A DNA stretch of 64,000 nucleotides from Vibrio spartinae (lineage in GTDB: Bacteria; Pseudomonadota; Gammaproteobacteria; Enterobacterales; Vibrionaceae). Of the stretch, positions 54,308 to 62,799 are shown in pieces (the stretch's first letter is position 1; every line of letters starts with the position of its first letter). The translations under genes were made by a program, and so were the position numbers. The stretch is taken from contig NZ_AP024907.1 of NCBI RefSeq assembly GCF_024347135.1, forward strand, positions 1-64,000. Direction: 5' to 3'. The notes under the pieces were generated by a model. The model saw only the letters and a program-made list of their open reading frames with translations. It was not told the origin of the DNA and did no database searches.

Positions 54308-57300
54308 CAGTTCGCTTCCTTACTGCTTGAAACAGAATGAGTCGTTAAACTGGCTGAATCAGCCGTACGAATGGTTAAAATGGGCTGGCCTGCCTGAATC
54401 GGTGACCCCGCAGTGTGGCAAATGGTTTCAACCGTACCGCTGATCGGTGAGGCGACTTCCAGCTCCATTTTCATCGCTTCGAGGACAGCAATCGTCTCGC
54501 CTGTTGCCACGGTTTGGCCGGGTTGGACCTGTATTTGCCAGATATTACCGGTGACGTGACTTTCCACCGCTTCACAGCCTTCATCGAGTACCCAGTGTTC
54601 AGACGTGGTGTCTAACGTGACATCTTCCGCAACAAAATTCGCCTGACCGCTGTCGGCCCAGCGCTGTCTTTCGGCTTCGAAAGCCGCCTGCTGACGGGAT
54701 TTGCACTGCGCTATCGTATCGGCATTGTTGTCGATCAGCGTTTGATACGTTGCTAGTGAAAAGGTAGTTGTTTCTATCTTTAACGGATATTGTCCGCGCG
54801 GATGTTGGCGACGAATGGTTTGTAACTCATCAGCACTGACCGGATAAAAGCGAATCTGATCAAAAAATTGCAACAGCCAAGGCTGTTGGAAATAAGGGGT
54901 GGTTCGGTAGCGGTTCCACATTTGTAGGGTTCGTCCGACAAACTGGTAACCTCCCGGACCTTCCATTCCATACACACACAGATACGATCCACCAATACCG
55001 ACCGCGTTTTCCGGTGTCCAGGTGCGGGCCGGATTGTATTTGGTGGTTACCAGTCGATGGCGCGGATCCAGCGGTGTTGCGACCGGAGCACCGAGATAAA
55101 CATCGCCCAGTCCCATGACCAGATAGCTGGCATCAAAGACGATCTGTTTGACGTCATCAACGGACTTAAGGCCGTTAATCCGGCGAATAAATTCAATATT
55201 ATCCGGACACCACGGTGCATCCTTCCTGACGACTTCTTCGTATTTACGAATCGCCAGCCGGGTCGCTTCATCATCCCAAGAAAGAGGCAGGTGAACGATC
55301 CGCGCCGGGACGGTTAATTGATCAATGTCACCAAGTTGTTGCTCTAATTCGATCAGCGTGTCGAGCAGTTGTTGGCGTGGCAGATGCAGGTTGTCATAGT
55401 GAATCTGAAGGGAGCGAATTCCCGGTGTCAGCTCGTGAACACCGGAGAGTTGACACTGTTCCAGCTTGAGCATGAGCGCGTGCACGCGAAAACGCAGACG
55501 GATATCCAATATCTGAGGCCCGTATTCCACCAGCAGGAAATCTTCACCGCACTGGCGGTAGATGACCTGCTGCTGATTGGCTGATGCCGGAATTTTAGCC
55601 ACAACCGGGGTGTCTGGCGGTACGGGTGTCAATGAATAAGGTTCAACCTGACACTGGCGGATCTGAGCATGTTGTCGCCGTTCGGCATCTTCTGCTTCGG
55701 TCAGAGTGACCGGCACAAAGTGAACCTTATCTCCCGCTTTGAGCTGACCGATTTTCCATAAATCGGCTTTGATCACGGTGGCCGGGCAGACGAATCCACC
55801 TAGACTGGGGCCGTCTGGTCCCAGAATGACCGGCATATCACCGGTAAAATCGATGGTGCCGATCGCATAAGCATTGTCGTGAATGTTTGACGGGTGCAAC
55901 CCTGCTTCTCCGCCGTCCGGGCGCGCCCAGTCTGGTTTCGGGCCGACTAAACGGACACCGGTCCGGCTGGAGTTGAAATGCACCGTCCAACTGGCAGCAA
56001 AGAATGCCTGAATATCATCATCCGTGAAAAAATCGGGTGCACCATGCGGGCCATACATAACATGAATCTGCCAGCTATCGGACAGTACCGGCAGTGCCGC
56101 CGGATGTACCGTGGCTTTTTCCGGTGTGCTGACGGACGGCGACGGATCGAGTTGCAGCACATCGCCGCTGCGTAGGGCGCGTCCGGTATGACCGCCGAAC
56201 TGACCTAAGGTAAATGTTGATTTGCTGCCGAGGTAATCCGGACACTGAAAACCACCGGCAACGGCCAGATAACTCCGGGCTCCGGGACCGGTAATCTTAC
56301 CGAGCCGTAAGGTTTGTCCGGCATTCACTTGAGTGACCATCCCCATTGGCAGCGGTTGATCATCCAGCGTGGCCTGAATTGTCGCACCGGTCAGGACAAT
56401 CTGTTTCTTCATGTTGAACCGCAGGGTCGGACCGGTCACAATAATTTCCAGTCCGGCACAATGGTCATCATTGTGCAGCAACTGATTTGCCAGCCGAAAG
56501 CTGAGGGAATCCATCGGCCCCGATGGCGGTACCCCTACATGCCAGTACCCCTGACGCCCCGGGTAGTCCTGAATCGTGGTCTGGGTGCCGCCATTGAGAA
56601 TATCGACGGTATGCGGTTGATAAACGAAGTGATCCAGACTGCGGGTCAGCATCTGACCGTCTTGGAACCGTGGCGTCTGAATCAGTTGTTGTAGATAACA
56701 CTGATTATGGGTCGGGCCATACAGACTGATCTGACTGAGGGCTTGTGTCATTCGGGCCAGCGCCTGAGCACGGTTTGCACCGTGGACGATGATTTTTGCC
56801 AGCATCGGATCAAAGTACGGGGAGACTTCTACACCGGCTTCGATCCAGTGTTCGATACGGACACCCGGCAGTTGCGGCCACTCGACGTGACTGATTAAAC
56901 CGGCACTGGGTTGGAAGTTTTTATTCGGGTCTTCAGCATAAAGGCGCACCTGAATCGCATGACCGTCAGGCTGTTGGTCGTGCTGCCATGCTGATAAGTC
57001 GAGGGTGCCTGCGCCTTGCTGCACCATCCATTCGACCAGATCGATGCCGAAGACTTCCTCTGTGACACCATGTTCGACCTGTAAACGGGTATTCACTTCC
57101 AGAAAATAGAACTGTTCACTTTGCTGATCAAGGACGAATTCAACGGTTCCGGCACTGCGGTAGTTGACAGCGGCTGCCAGCCGAATCGCGGTCTGGCGCA
57201 GCGCCTGACGTGTGGTCTCGCTCAGATTGGGTGCCGGGGTTTCTTCGATGACTTTCTGGTTGCGGCGTTGTGCCGAGCAGTCCCGTTCACCGAGCGCGAT

Positions 57301-57960
57301 CACCTGTCCTTGTCCGTCGCCGAAAATCTGAACTTCAATATGGCGGGCCTGTTCGATAAATTTTTCTAAAAAAATACCGCTGTGACTGAAATTGTTCTCG
57401 CTGAGTCGTCGGACTGAGTCTAGCGACTGGGCCAGCTCTGCGGCATGATTACAGCGCTGCATCCCGATCCCGCCGCCTCCGGCGGTACTTTTGAGCATCA
57501 CCGGATAGCCGATCTGTTCGGCCTGTGTTTGGGCATCTTCGAGATGGCTGATGAGATCACTGCCCGGCAGCAGCGGCACATCCGCTTGTGAGGCAATCGC
57601 CCGGGCGGCATGTTTCAGACCAAAGGTCGTCATTTGCTCCGGTGTCGGGCCGAGAAAAGTGATACCGGACTGTTCACATAAGGTGACAAATGCCGGGTTT
57701 TCACTCAGAAAACCGTAACCGGGATGAATGGCATCCGCTTTGCAGGATTTCGCCAGCGCAATGATTTTTTGCTGATCGAGATAAGTCGCGGCCGCAGCGC
57801 CTTCTCCGAGAGAGTAGGCTTCGTTAGCCTGAAGGACATGCAGACTTTCAGCATCTGCTTCACTGTATACCGCGACACTGGTGATATTCATCTGCTTGAG
57901 CGTTCTGATTATCCGGCAGGCAATCGCACCGCGGTTAGCAATCAATACCTTATTCAACAT
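54307..57960 (-). CDS. Urea/guanidine carboxylase, biotin-dependent
   Basis: A 1217-aa biotin enzyme. It has an N-terminal biotin carboxylase with ATP-grasp (PVMLKSTAGGGGIGMQRC), a middle KipA/KipI-like (AHS) carboxyltransferase region (about 460-1010) and a C-terminal biotinyl domain with the EAMKMELEV lysine. Members of this family were first called urea carboxylases. Those in operons controlled by guanidine-I riboswitches, with the two associated proteins next door, act mainly on guanidine to give carboxyguanidine. The riboswitch at 62338 makes guanidine the expected substrate here. Sequence alone does not prove this. Confidence 0.93.
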   Translation of the reverse strand: MLNKVLIANRGAIACRIIRTLKQMNITSVAVYSEADAESLHVLQANEAYSLGEGAAAATYLDQQKIIALAKSCKADAIHPGYGFLSENPAFVTLCEQSGITFLGPTPEQMTTFGLKHAARAIASQADVPLLPGSDLISHLEDAQTQAEQIGYPVMLKSTAGGGGIGMQRCNHAAELAQSLDSVRRLSENNFSHSGIFLEKFIEQARHIEVQIFGDGQGQVIALGERDCSAQRRNQKVIEETPAPNLSETTRQALRQTAIRLAAAVNYRSAGTVEFVLDQQSEQFYFLEVNTRLQVEHGVTEEVFGIDLVEWMVQQGAGTLDLSAWQHDQQPDGHAIQVRLYAEDPNKNFQPSAGLISHVEWPQLPGVRIEHWIEAGVEVSPYFDPMLAKIIVHGANRAQALARMTQALSQISLYGPTHNQCYLQQLIQTPRFQDGQMLTRSLDHFVYQPHTVDILNGGTQTTIQDYPGRQGYWHVGVPPSGPMDSLSFRLANQLLHNDDHCAGLEIIVTGPTLRFNMKKQIVLTGATIQATLDDQPLPMGMVTQVNAGQTLRLGKITGPGARSYLAVAGGFQCPDYLGSKSTFTLGQFGGHTGRALRSGDVLQLDPSPSVSTPEKATVHPAALPVLSDSWQIHVMYGPHGAPDFFTDDDIQAFFAASWTVHFNSSRTGVRLVGPKPDWARPDGGEAGLHPSNIHDNAYAIGTIDFTGDMPVILGPDGPSLGGFVCPATVIKADLWKIGQLKAGDKVHFVPVTLTEAEDAERRQHAQIRQCQVEPYSLTPVPPDTPVVAKIPASANQQQVIYRQCGEDFLLVEYGPQILDIRLRFRVHALMLKLEQCQLSGVHELTPGIRSLQIHYDNLHLPRQQLLDTLIELEQQLGDIDQLTVPARIVHLPLSWDDEATRLAIRKYEEVVRKDAPWCPDNIEFIRRINGLKSVDDVKQIVFDASYLVMGLGDVYLGAPVATPLDPRHRLVTTKYNPARTWTPENAVGIGGSYLCVYGMEGPGGYQFVGRTLQMWNRYRTTPYFQQPWLLQFFDQIRFYPVSADELQTIRRQHPRGQYPLKIETTTFSLATYQTLIDNNADTIAQCKSRQQAAFEAERQRWADSGQANFVAEDVTLDTTSEHWVLDEGCEAVESHVTGNIWQIQVQPGQTVATGETIAVLEAMKMELEVASPISGTVETICHTAGSPIQAGQPILTIRTADSASLTTHSVSSSKEAN

Positions 57961-58048
57961 AAGTGATTCCGTTATTGTCGGGTCGTCCCGGTGGTATTGT
58001 GAGCTGCATCGGGGTCGTCCCCGGCTCAGATCTTCAGACAGGCAGGGA

Positions 58049-58690
58049 TCAGGCGTCCCAGACCAATACGTCTATCGGGGTTGGATTGTAGGCATTACAA
58101 GGATTGTTCAATTGCGGACAGTTAGAAATTAGCACAATGACATCCATCGCTGCTTTCAGTTCGACATATTTACCCGGCGCACTGATACCGTCTTCAAAAG
58201 TCAGACCGCCGGACTCGGTGATCGGCACATTCATAAAGAAATTGATATTGTGGGTAATATCGCGTTTGGTCATCGCGAATTCTTCATGTTCGCTGACCGC
58301 CAGCAACCAACTGTCACGGCAAGCATGCATACATTTTTTGTCTGTGGCATAGCGCACCGTGTTGCTCTCGGTCGCACAGGCACCACCCAATGTATCGTGG
58401 CGGCCACACGTATCGGCGACAATTTCCAGCATCAAATTGCCCTGATCGGAGAGAATCCGGCTTCCGGCTGTCAGGTAGACATTGCCTTGTTCGCGAATCG
58501 TATCGATAGCGCTGTAGCGCTCCGCGGGGTTGTTGGCATTGTAAAACAGTGTATCCGCAGCCTGATTGCCTTCCAGATCGAGGATGCGGACCGTCTGTCC
58601 CTGATGGACGACTTTCATGTAGTAATCACCGGCCGGAACGGTATCCCGGCGGCATGCATCTTCAGCGCGTCGTGGACTTTCAGTTATCAT
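58049..58690 (-). CDS. Urea carboxylase-associated protein 2 (carboxyguanidine deiminase subunit)
   Basis: A 213-aa DUF1989 protein (UAAP2). With its partner (58690-59487) it is the carboxyguanidine deiminase CgdAB that removes the imino group before allophanate hydrolysis. It has [40 protein letters not shown] and the cysteine/histidine set ([20 protein letters not shown]) expected of a metal-binding site. The start ATG overlaps the stop of the upstream gene (TGATG) and CAGGAGG lies before it. Confidence 0.9.
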   Translation of the reverse strand: MITESPRRAEDACRRDTVPAGDYYMKVVHQGQTVRILDLEGNQAADTLFYNANNPAERYSAIDTIREQGNVYLTAGSRILSDQGNLMLEIVADTCGRHDTLGGACATESNTVRYATDKKCMHACRDSWLLAVSEHEEFAMTKRDITHNINFFMNVPITESGGLTFEDGISAPGKYVELKAAMDVIVLISNCPQLNNPCNAYNPTPIDVLVWDA

Positions 58691-59487
58691 CAGAGTGCCT
58701 CCTGAGGGGATATGCAGTGGTAGCGGCGGTTATTTTCAAGACCGCGTTGATTTTCATCTTTTCCGTGTTCGGGGTCAGCCAGCGTGGCGGTTTCACCGGA
58801 TGGGGTCAGTGTCAGTTGTACCGGCTTAAACGGATATTCTGAAGCCGGGTTGAGCGGATGCGGGCAAGTCGTCAGGATGACCAATGTTTCCATCTCGAAA
58901 TTTAGGGCTATCGAGTCTCCGGGTCGGCTGTGATTTTCCTCATAGATGAGGTGACCGGCGGTATCGGTGCGCACCTGACTGAACAGATTCAGATTGGCAG
59001 CCAGATCCCGTTTGCCGAGACCATATTTGGCGACTTCAACCAACAGAGCATCATAGCCGTTCTGTTTCCATTGGTTGCGGTCAGTTTGATAGGTGCGCTC
59101 TCCCCATTTTTGAGTCACTTTGGCTTTATTGGCGACCCCACAGACGGTATCGATCCAACCGGTATCATCATGCACGATGCGACAAAAAATCCGCCCCATA
59201 TCAGAGTAAAGACAGTGACCCGCAGTGAGTTTAAAGGTGTGCTGGCATTTGAGCGTATCTGGTGCATTATAGCGTTCGAGCAGGTTTTCCGGGTTGTAAA
59301 ACAGCACACTCAGATTCGCACCACCTTCGATATCGGTCGCGGTCAGCGTATAGCCGCGTGGTATTTTCATCGACCAGTGCGATGCACCGGGAATGGTCTC
59401 GGTAAAAATAACCTCTGGTGCTGAAGGTTGAGTCGGTTCTGTATCAGACAGCATGGGTTCATTCGGTCTCTTTTCATTAGGCATCAT
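58690..59487 (-). CDS. Urea carboxylase-associated protein 1 (carboxyguanidine deiminase subunit)
   Basis: A 265-aa DUF1989 protein (UAAP1), paralogue of the neighbouring 213-aa protein. It shows [20 protein letters not shown] and the [20 protein letters not shown] segment. It works with UAAP2 in carboxyguanidine deimination. ATG 59487 has GAGGAAC upstream, and an ATG immediately follows it, so either may be used. A short acidic/proline-rich N-terminal tail precedes the domain. Confidence 0.9.
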   Translation of the reverse strand: MMPNEKRPNEPMLSDTEPTQPSAPEVIFTETIPGASHWSMKIPRGYTLTATDIEGGANLSVLFYNPENLLERYNAPDTLKCQHTFKLTAGHCLYSDMGRIFCRIVHDDTGWIDTVCGVANKAKVTQKWGERTYQTDRNQWKQNGYDALLVEVAKYGLGKRDLAANLNLFSQVRTDTAGHLIYEENHSRPGDSIALNFEMETLVILTTCPHPLNPASEYPFKPVQLTLTPSGETATLADPEHGKDENQRGLENNRRYHCISPQEAL

Positions 59488-59495
59488 AGCGTTCC

Positions 59496-60314
59496 TCAGA
59501 TTGCATCAGGAATCGGTTGGACCATCGTACTGACATGTTCAGTCAGCAGATGAGGTGTCTGGGCGGATTGGATCGCGGTTTTATGTAAAGGAATATCAAA
59601 GGTGACTTGTGCGCCATAGCGTTCCGGTGACTGCGGATCGAGGCGCGGGTGGTCGAAAACCCAGACCCGGCTGCCGAGGTGGAAACCTTCGCTCAAATCG
59701 TGGGTAATCATGAATACCGTCAGATGTTGCTCCTGCCATAGTTTCCGTACCAGTTCATGCATGTCTTTACGAATGCCGGGATCCAGTGCCCCGAATGGTT
59801 CATCCAGTAACAGAATGCGTGGCTGTTTGACCAGTGACTGAGCAATGGACAGCCGTTGACGCATCCCCCCGGAAAGCTGGTGGGGATACTGATGTTCAGC
59901 ATGGCTCAGCCCGACTTGTGCCAGCATACTGCGCGCCTGCTGCTGAGCCTGTTGTCGCTGGGGGCCAAACATCCGTCCCAACCAATGGCCGCTTAACTGA
60001 GTGCTGCCAAATTCCAGCCCGATCAGGACATTTTCCAGTACCGTCAGATGAGGAAAGACCGAGTATTTCTGAAAAACAATGCCTCGCTCGACGCTGGGCT
60101 CTTGCCGGAGCGGTTGACCATCGAGCCGAATTTCTCCGCGGCTGACACACTCAGTGCCCAGTAACAGATTGAGAAAGGTCGTTTTACCGCAGCCGGAGGC
60201 ACCGACAATACTGATAAATTCTCCTTCATTGACGTTGAGGTTGAGCCGTTCAAGGACGATGTTATCGTCATATTCTTTCCACAGATTACGGATTTGCAGC
60301 ATCGGTTCTTTCAT
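59496..60314 (-). CDS. ABC transporter ATPase, guanidine/urea operon
   Basis: A 272-aa NitT/TauT-type ATPase. Walker A GASGCGKTT, Q-loop VFQKYSVFPHL, signature LSGGMRQRLSIAQSL and Walker B LLLDEPFGALD are visible. The ATG at 60314 (MKEPMLQIRN) has GGGAGG 8 nt upstream. The longer open frame to 60509 runs through the permease gene and was rejected. It works with the permease at 60319 and the binding protein at 61191. Confidence 0.93.
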   Translation of the reverse strand: MKEPMLQIRNLWKEYDDNIVLERLNLNVNEGEFISIVGASGCGKTTFLNLLLGTECVSRGEIRLDGQPLRQEPSVERGIVFQKYSVFPHLTVLENVLIGLEFGSTQLSGHWLGRMFGPQRQQAQQQARSMLAQVGLSHAEHQYPHQLSGGMRQRLSIAQSLVKQPRILLLDEPFGALDPGIRKDMHELVRKLWQEQHLTVFMITHDLSEGFHLGSRVWVFDHPRLDPQSPERYGAQVTFDIPLHKTAIQSAQTPHLLTEHVSTMVQPIPDAI

Positions 60315-60318
60315 CGGT

Positions 60319-61140
60319 TTAGCCTCCCTGAGTCTGGTGATGCCAAGGGCTGAGCCGTCGGGAGAGTTGTCTGAGCAGCCAGTCCATGACAAAAGCCAGC
60401 AGAGTAATCCACACGACATAAGGCAGAATGATGTCCATAGACAGATAACGCCGGACCAGAAAAATCCGATATCCCAGCCCTTCGGTGGCAACAATCGCTT
60501 CGGCAGCAATCAGAAATAGCCAGGCACTGCCGAGTGTCAGCCGGACGGCATCGATCAGATGCGGCAGGATTTGCGGGACAATCACGCGGACAATAATTTG
60601 CCAGCTATTTCCTCCCAGTGTCTGTGCCTTGATCAGTTGTTCTTCTGGGAGTGACTGGGTTTTTAACTGAATATCACGAATGATGATGGGGCAGATACCA
60701 ATCACAATGAGGGTTACTTTGGAAAGCTCTCCCAGCCCGAGCATGATGAATAGGATAGGGAGGATCGCCATCGGTGGAATCAGGGAAATCGTCGTCACGA
60801 AAGGTGATAACGAAGACCTGAATAAGGGGAGAATACCATTGGCGACCCCAAAACAGAGACCGATGAACGCACTCAATCCGACACCGATTCCAAGCCGTTG
60901 CAGGCTGGCGAGCGTATCGTTGAGCATCAGATACTCGCCGGTCCGTTTGCTCGGTGTGAATGCCATCCGTTCAACCGCGGTGGCAAAACGACTGAAAGAG
61001 GGCAATAGTTTATCTGCCGGATTGACGCTCAGGCGTGCATCTGAAGCGACAAAGTAGATGATAAGGACGATTATAAAGGGTAAAGCCCCTAATATCAGAC
61101 GCAGTAATGGTGATGCTTTCCGGTTAATGAGTCGAGTCAT
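60319..61140 (-). CDS. ABC transporter permease, guanidine/urea operon
   Basis: A 273-aa permease of the NitT/TauT type with six transmembrane helices and the EAA-type loop (EEQLIKAQTLGGNSWQIIVR). It is 4 bp from the ATPase gene and 50 bp from the binding protein gene, all in one operon. Confidence 0.92.
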   Translation of the reverse strand: MTRLINRKASPLLRLILGALPFIIVLIIYFVASDARLSVNPADKLLPSFSRFATAVERMAFTPSKRTGEYLMLNDTLASLQRLGIGVGLSAFIGLCFGVANGILPLFRSSLSPFVTTISLIPPMAILPILFIMLGLGELSKVTLIVIGICPIIIRDIQLKTQSLPEEQLIKAQTLGGNSWQIIVRVIVPQILPHLIDAVRLTLGSAWLFLIAAEAIVATEGLGYRIFLVRRYLSMDIILPYVVWITLLAFVMDWLLRQLSRRLSPWHHQTQGG

Positions 61141-61190
61141 AACTACTCCAGATCCACAGTTGGTTCGGTGCGACAGTCGGTGTTACATGA

Positions 61191-62267
61191 TTACAGCTTG
61201 TGTTCGGCAGCCATTTGCATGTAGGTCGAATTGAAGCGGAGCTTGATATTGTCAGCATTACCGAACACACCGGCAGGTGTTTCGATGCCGATAAAGGAGG
61301 CATCCGGCGCGCCGTCGCCCAGCAGACCGTGATCAAAAGAGAACTGCGCGACTTTCTGCATGGTTTCCATCAATGAATCACTGTCGGTAAATTGCACCGC
61401 ATCAGCAGGAGAGAAGAACATTTGGGTCGCTTGCAATTGGGTGTTATAACCCGCCAGATTGGTGCCGGATGCTTTAGCCATCATGGTTTTGGCTGCATCG
61501 GCTTGCGGCGATTTCATCACTGACATCACTTCATACCACGCACCTGTCAGGGCTTTGGCAAACTTAGGGTTGTCTCGCAAGGTTTGGGTATTGGCGACCA
61601 GCAGGTCGATAATTTCACCGGGGATTTTCGTTGAGTCAAAGACCAGTGATGTGTGGGGCTGTGCAGTAATCTCGCTCAGCAACGGGTTCCAAGTTACGAC
61701 CGATGTGACATCCTGTGTTTGATAGGCAGCGACAATATCAGCATCAGAGGTATTGACGACATGGACATCTTGTTCTGATAAACCCACGACTTCGAGTGCC
61801 CGGGCCATCAGATAGTGCGACACGCTGAGTTCGACTAAATTGATATTCTGACCTTTGATGTCGGCCAGTGTTTTATGATCACCTTTTAAGACAATGCCAT
61901 CATTGCCCGCGGAAAAGTCACCGACGATTAACGCGGTCGAATCAACGCCACTGGCAGCCGGAATTGTCAGGGCGTCCATATTGGTCATGACGGTTGCATC
62001 GAACTGTCCTGCGGTGTATTGATTGATCGATTCAACATAGTCATTGACCTGAACGACATTGATTTGAATGCCATATTTATCGGCCCACTTTTTCAGAATG
62101 CCGGATGAATCAGCGTAATCCCATGGCATCCAGCCAACATAAATCGACCATGCTAACGTAAATTGTGATTTTTCTTCGGCAGATACCGAACGAGAAAGGG
62201 TAAGAGAAGAAACGAGTGTGACAGATAAAACGAGGGCCGTGAGATACGGTTTCAGGAACAATTTCAT
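61191..62267 (-). CDS. Substrate-binding protein of guanidine/urea ABC importer
   Basis: A 358-aa periplasmic binding protein of the family called putative urea ABC transporter substrate-binding protein, typical of these operons. The signal peptide is LKPYLTALVLSVTLVSSLTL then SRSVSA, followed by EEKSQFTLAWSIYVGWMPWD, the family hallmark. It is the first gene after the riboswitch. Guanidine or carboxyguanidine-related ligands are the expected cargo, by context. Confidence 0.9.
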   Translation of the reverse strand: MKLFLKPYLTALVLSVTLVSSLTLSRSVSAEEKSQFTLAWSIYVGWMPWDYADSSGILKKWADKYGIQINVVQVNDYVESINQYTAGQFDATVMTNMDALTIPAASGVDSTALIVGDFSAGNDGIVLKGDHKTLADIKGQNINLVELSVSHYLMARALEVVGLSEQDVHVVNTSDADIVAAYQTQDVTSVVTWNPLLSEITAQPHTSLVFDSTKIPGEIIDLLVANTQTLRDNPKFAKALTGAWYEVMSVMKSPQADAAKTMMAKASGTNLAGYNTQLQATQMFFSPADAVQFTDSDSLMETMQKVAQFSFDHGLLGDGAPDASFIGIETPAGVFGNADNIKLRFNSTYMQMAAEHKL

Positions 62268-62317
62268 AGACCACCTCCACTGTGGGTCATCGGGTGAACA
62301 AGCGCATCAGAGACATA

Positions 62318-62338
62318 ACCAATAATATTTATTGGTTG
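62318..62338 (-). promoter_or_regulatory. Riboswitch expression-platform hairpin
   Basis: AACCAATAA and TTATTGGTT (minus strand) can pair directly after the guanidine-I aptamer. It is part of the switch between the aptamer and the first gene. Confidence 0.6.
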
Positions 62339-62435
62339 GCCTCCCGGGCTTTTGTCCCGCCGTGTGACCTCCGTTGAGGTTGATATCTCTCGGACCAGTC
62401 GCTGCCGTGGCAGCCGGAACCCTAGATATCTATTT
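62338..62435 (-). ncRNA. Guanidine-I riboswitch (ykkC class)
   Basis: On the minus strand this reads the highly conserved blocks in order: CTAGGGTTCCGG (about 62425-62414), ACTGGTCCGAGAGA, and CACGGCGGGACAAAAGCCCG with GGGAGG. These are the ligand-binding core of guanidine-I riboswitches. The RNA lies about 70 bp upstream of the binding protein gene and switches the whole operon on with guanidine. Confidence 0.95.
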
Positions 62436-62603
62436 GACTAATTGTATGTTCGAAATACTACTGCATTATGCTCTTCGCAACTAACGAAAGAAAAAAGCAA
62501 AGGCTATGCCAACAGATTAATTGATATGAATAACAAATGGTTATAGTTGGTGTGTTGGGTTGACTTTGGTCGGGGGGCACCGCATTGGTGCGTTTTTGCA
62601 CTC
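62436..62603. other. Promoter region of the guanidine operon
   Basis: No gene. The promoter that drives the riboswitch should lie here on the minus strand. I see no convincing pair of boxes. Confidence 0.4.
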
Positions 62604-62712
62604 TTTTTGTTAAATGAATTTTTGTTAAATAAATTTTTGTTAAATGAATTCTTGTGAAATGCATTTTTTGTTAGATTCATTTTCGGTTAGAACCATTTCT
62701 TTGTCAGAGTTA
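62604..62712. repeat. 15-bp tandem repeats, decaying
   Basis: TTTTTGTTAAATGAA and close variants repeat as 15-bp units at 62604, 62619, 62634 and 62649. They decay into 16-17-bp units (62664, 62680, 62696) ending in A. The first three copies are nearly identical. The repeats sit between the riboswitch and the glyS terminator. They may vary in number between strains. Confidence 0.8.
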
Positions 62713-62749
62713 TTTTCTATTCGAACCACTTTGGGGGATGGTCAACAAA

Positions 62750-62773
62750 AAAGCCCTGAATGAACAGGGCTTT
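62750..62773 (-). terminator. Terminator after glyS
   Basis: On the minus strand AAAGCCCTG pairs with CAGGGCTTT (6-nt loop) and continues TTTTGTT. It starts 27 bp after the glyS stop. Confidence 0.88.
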
Positions 62774-62799
62774 GCGGACATTATCTTTGTCTGAACTGA

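Noticed and set aside
60315..60509. N-terminal 65-codon extension of the ABC ATPase gene
   Set aside because: It overlaps the permease coding region in another frame. The ATPase starts normally at 60314.
62458..62664. 68-codon minus-strand frame with HLTKI repeats
   Set aside because: It is a by-product of the 15-bp tandem repeats. It has no ribosome site and crosses the promoter region of the guanidine operon.
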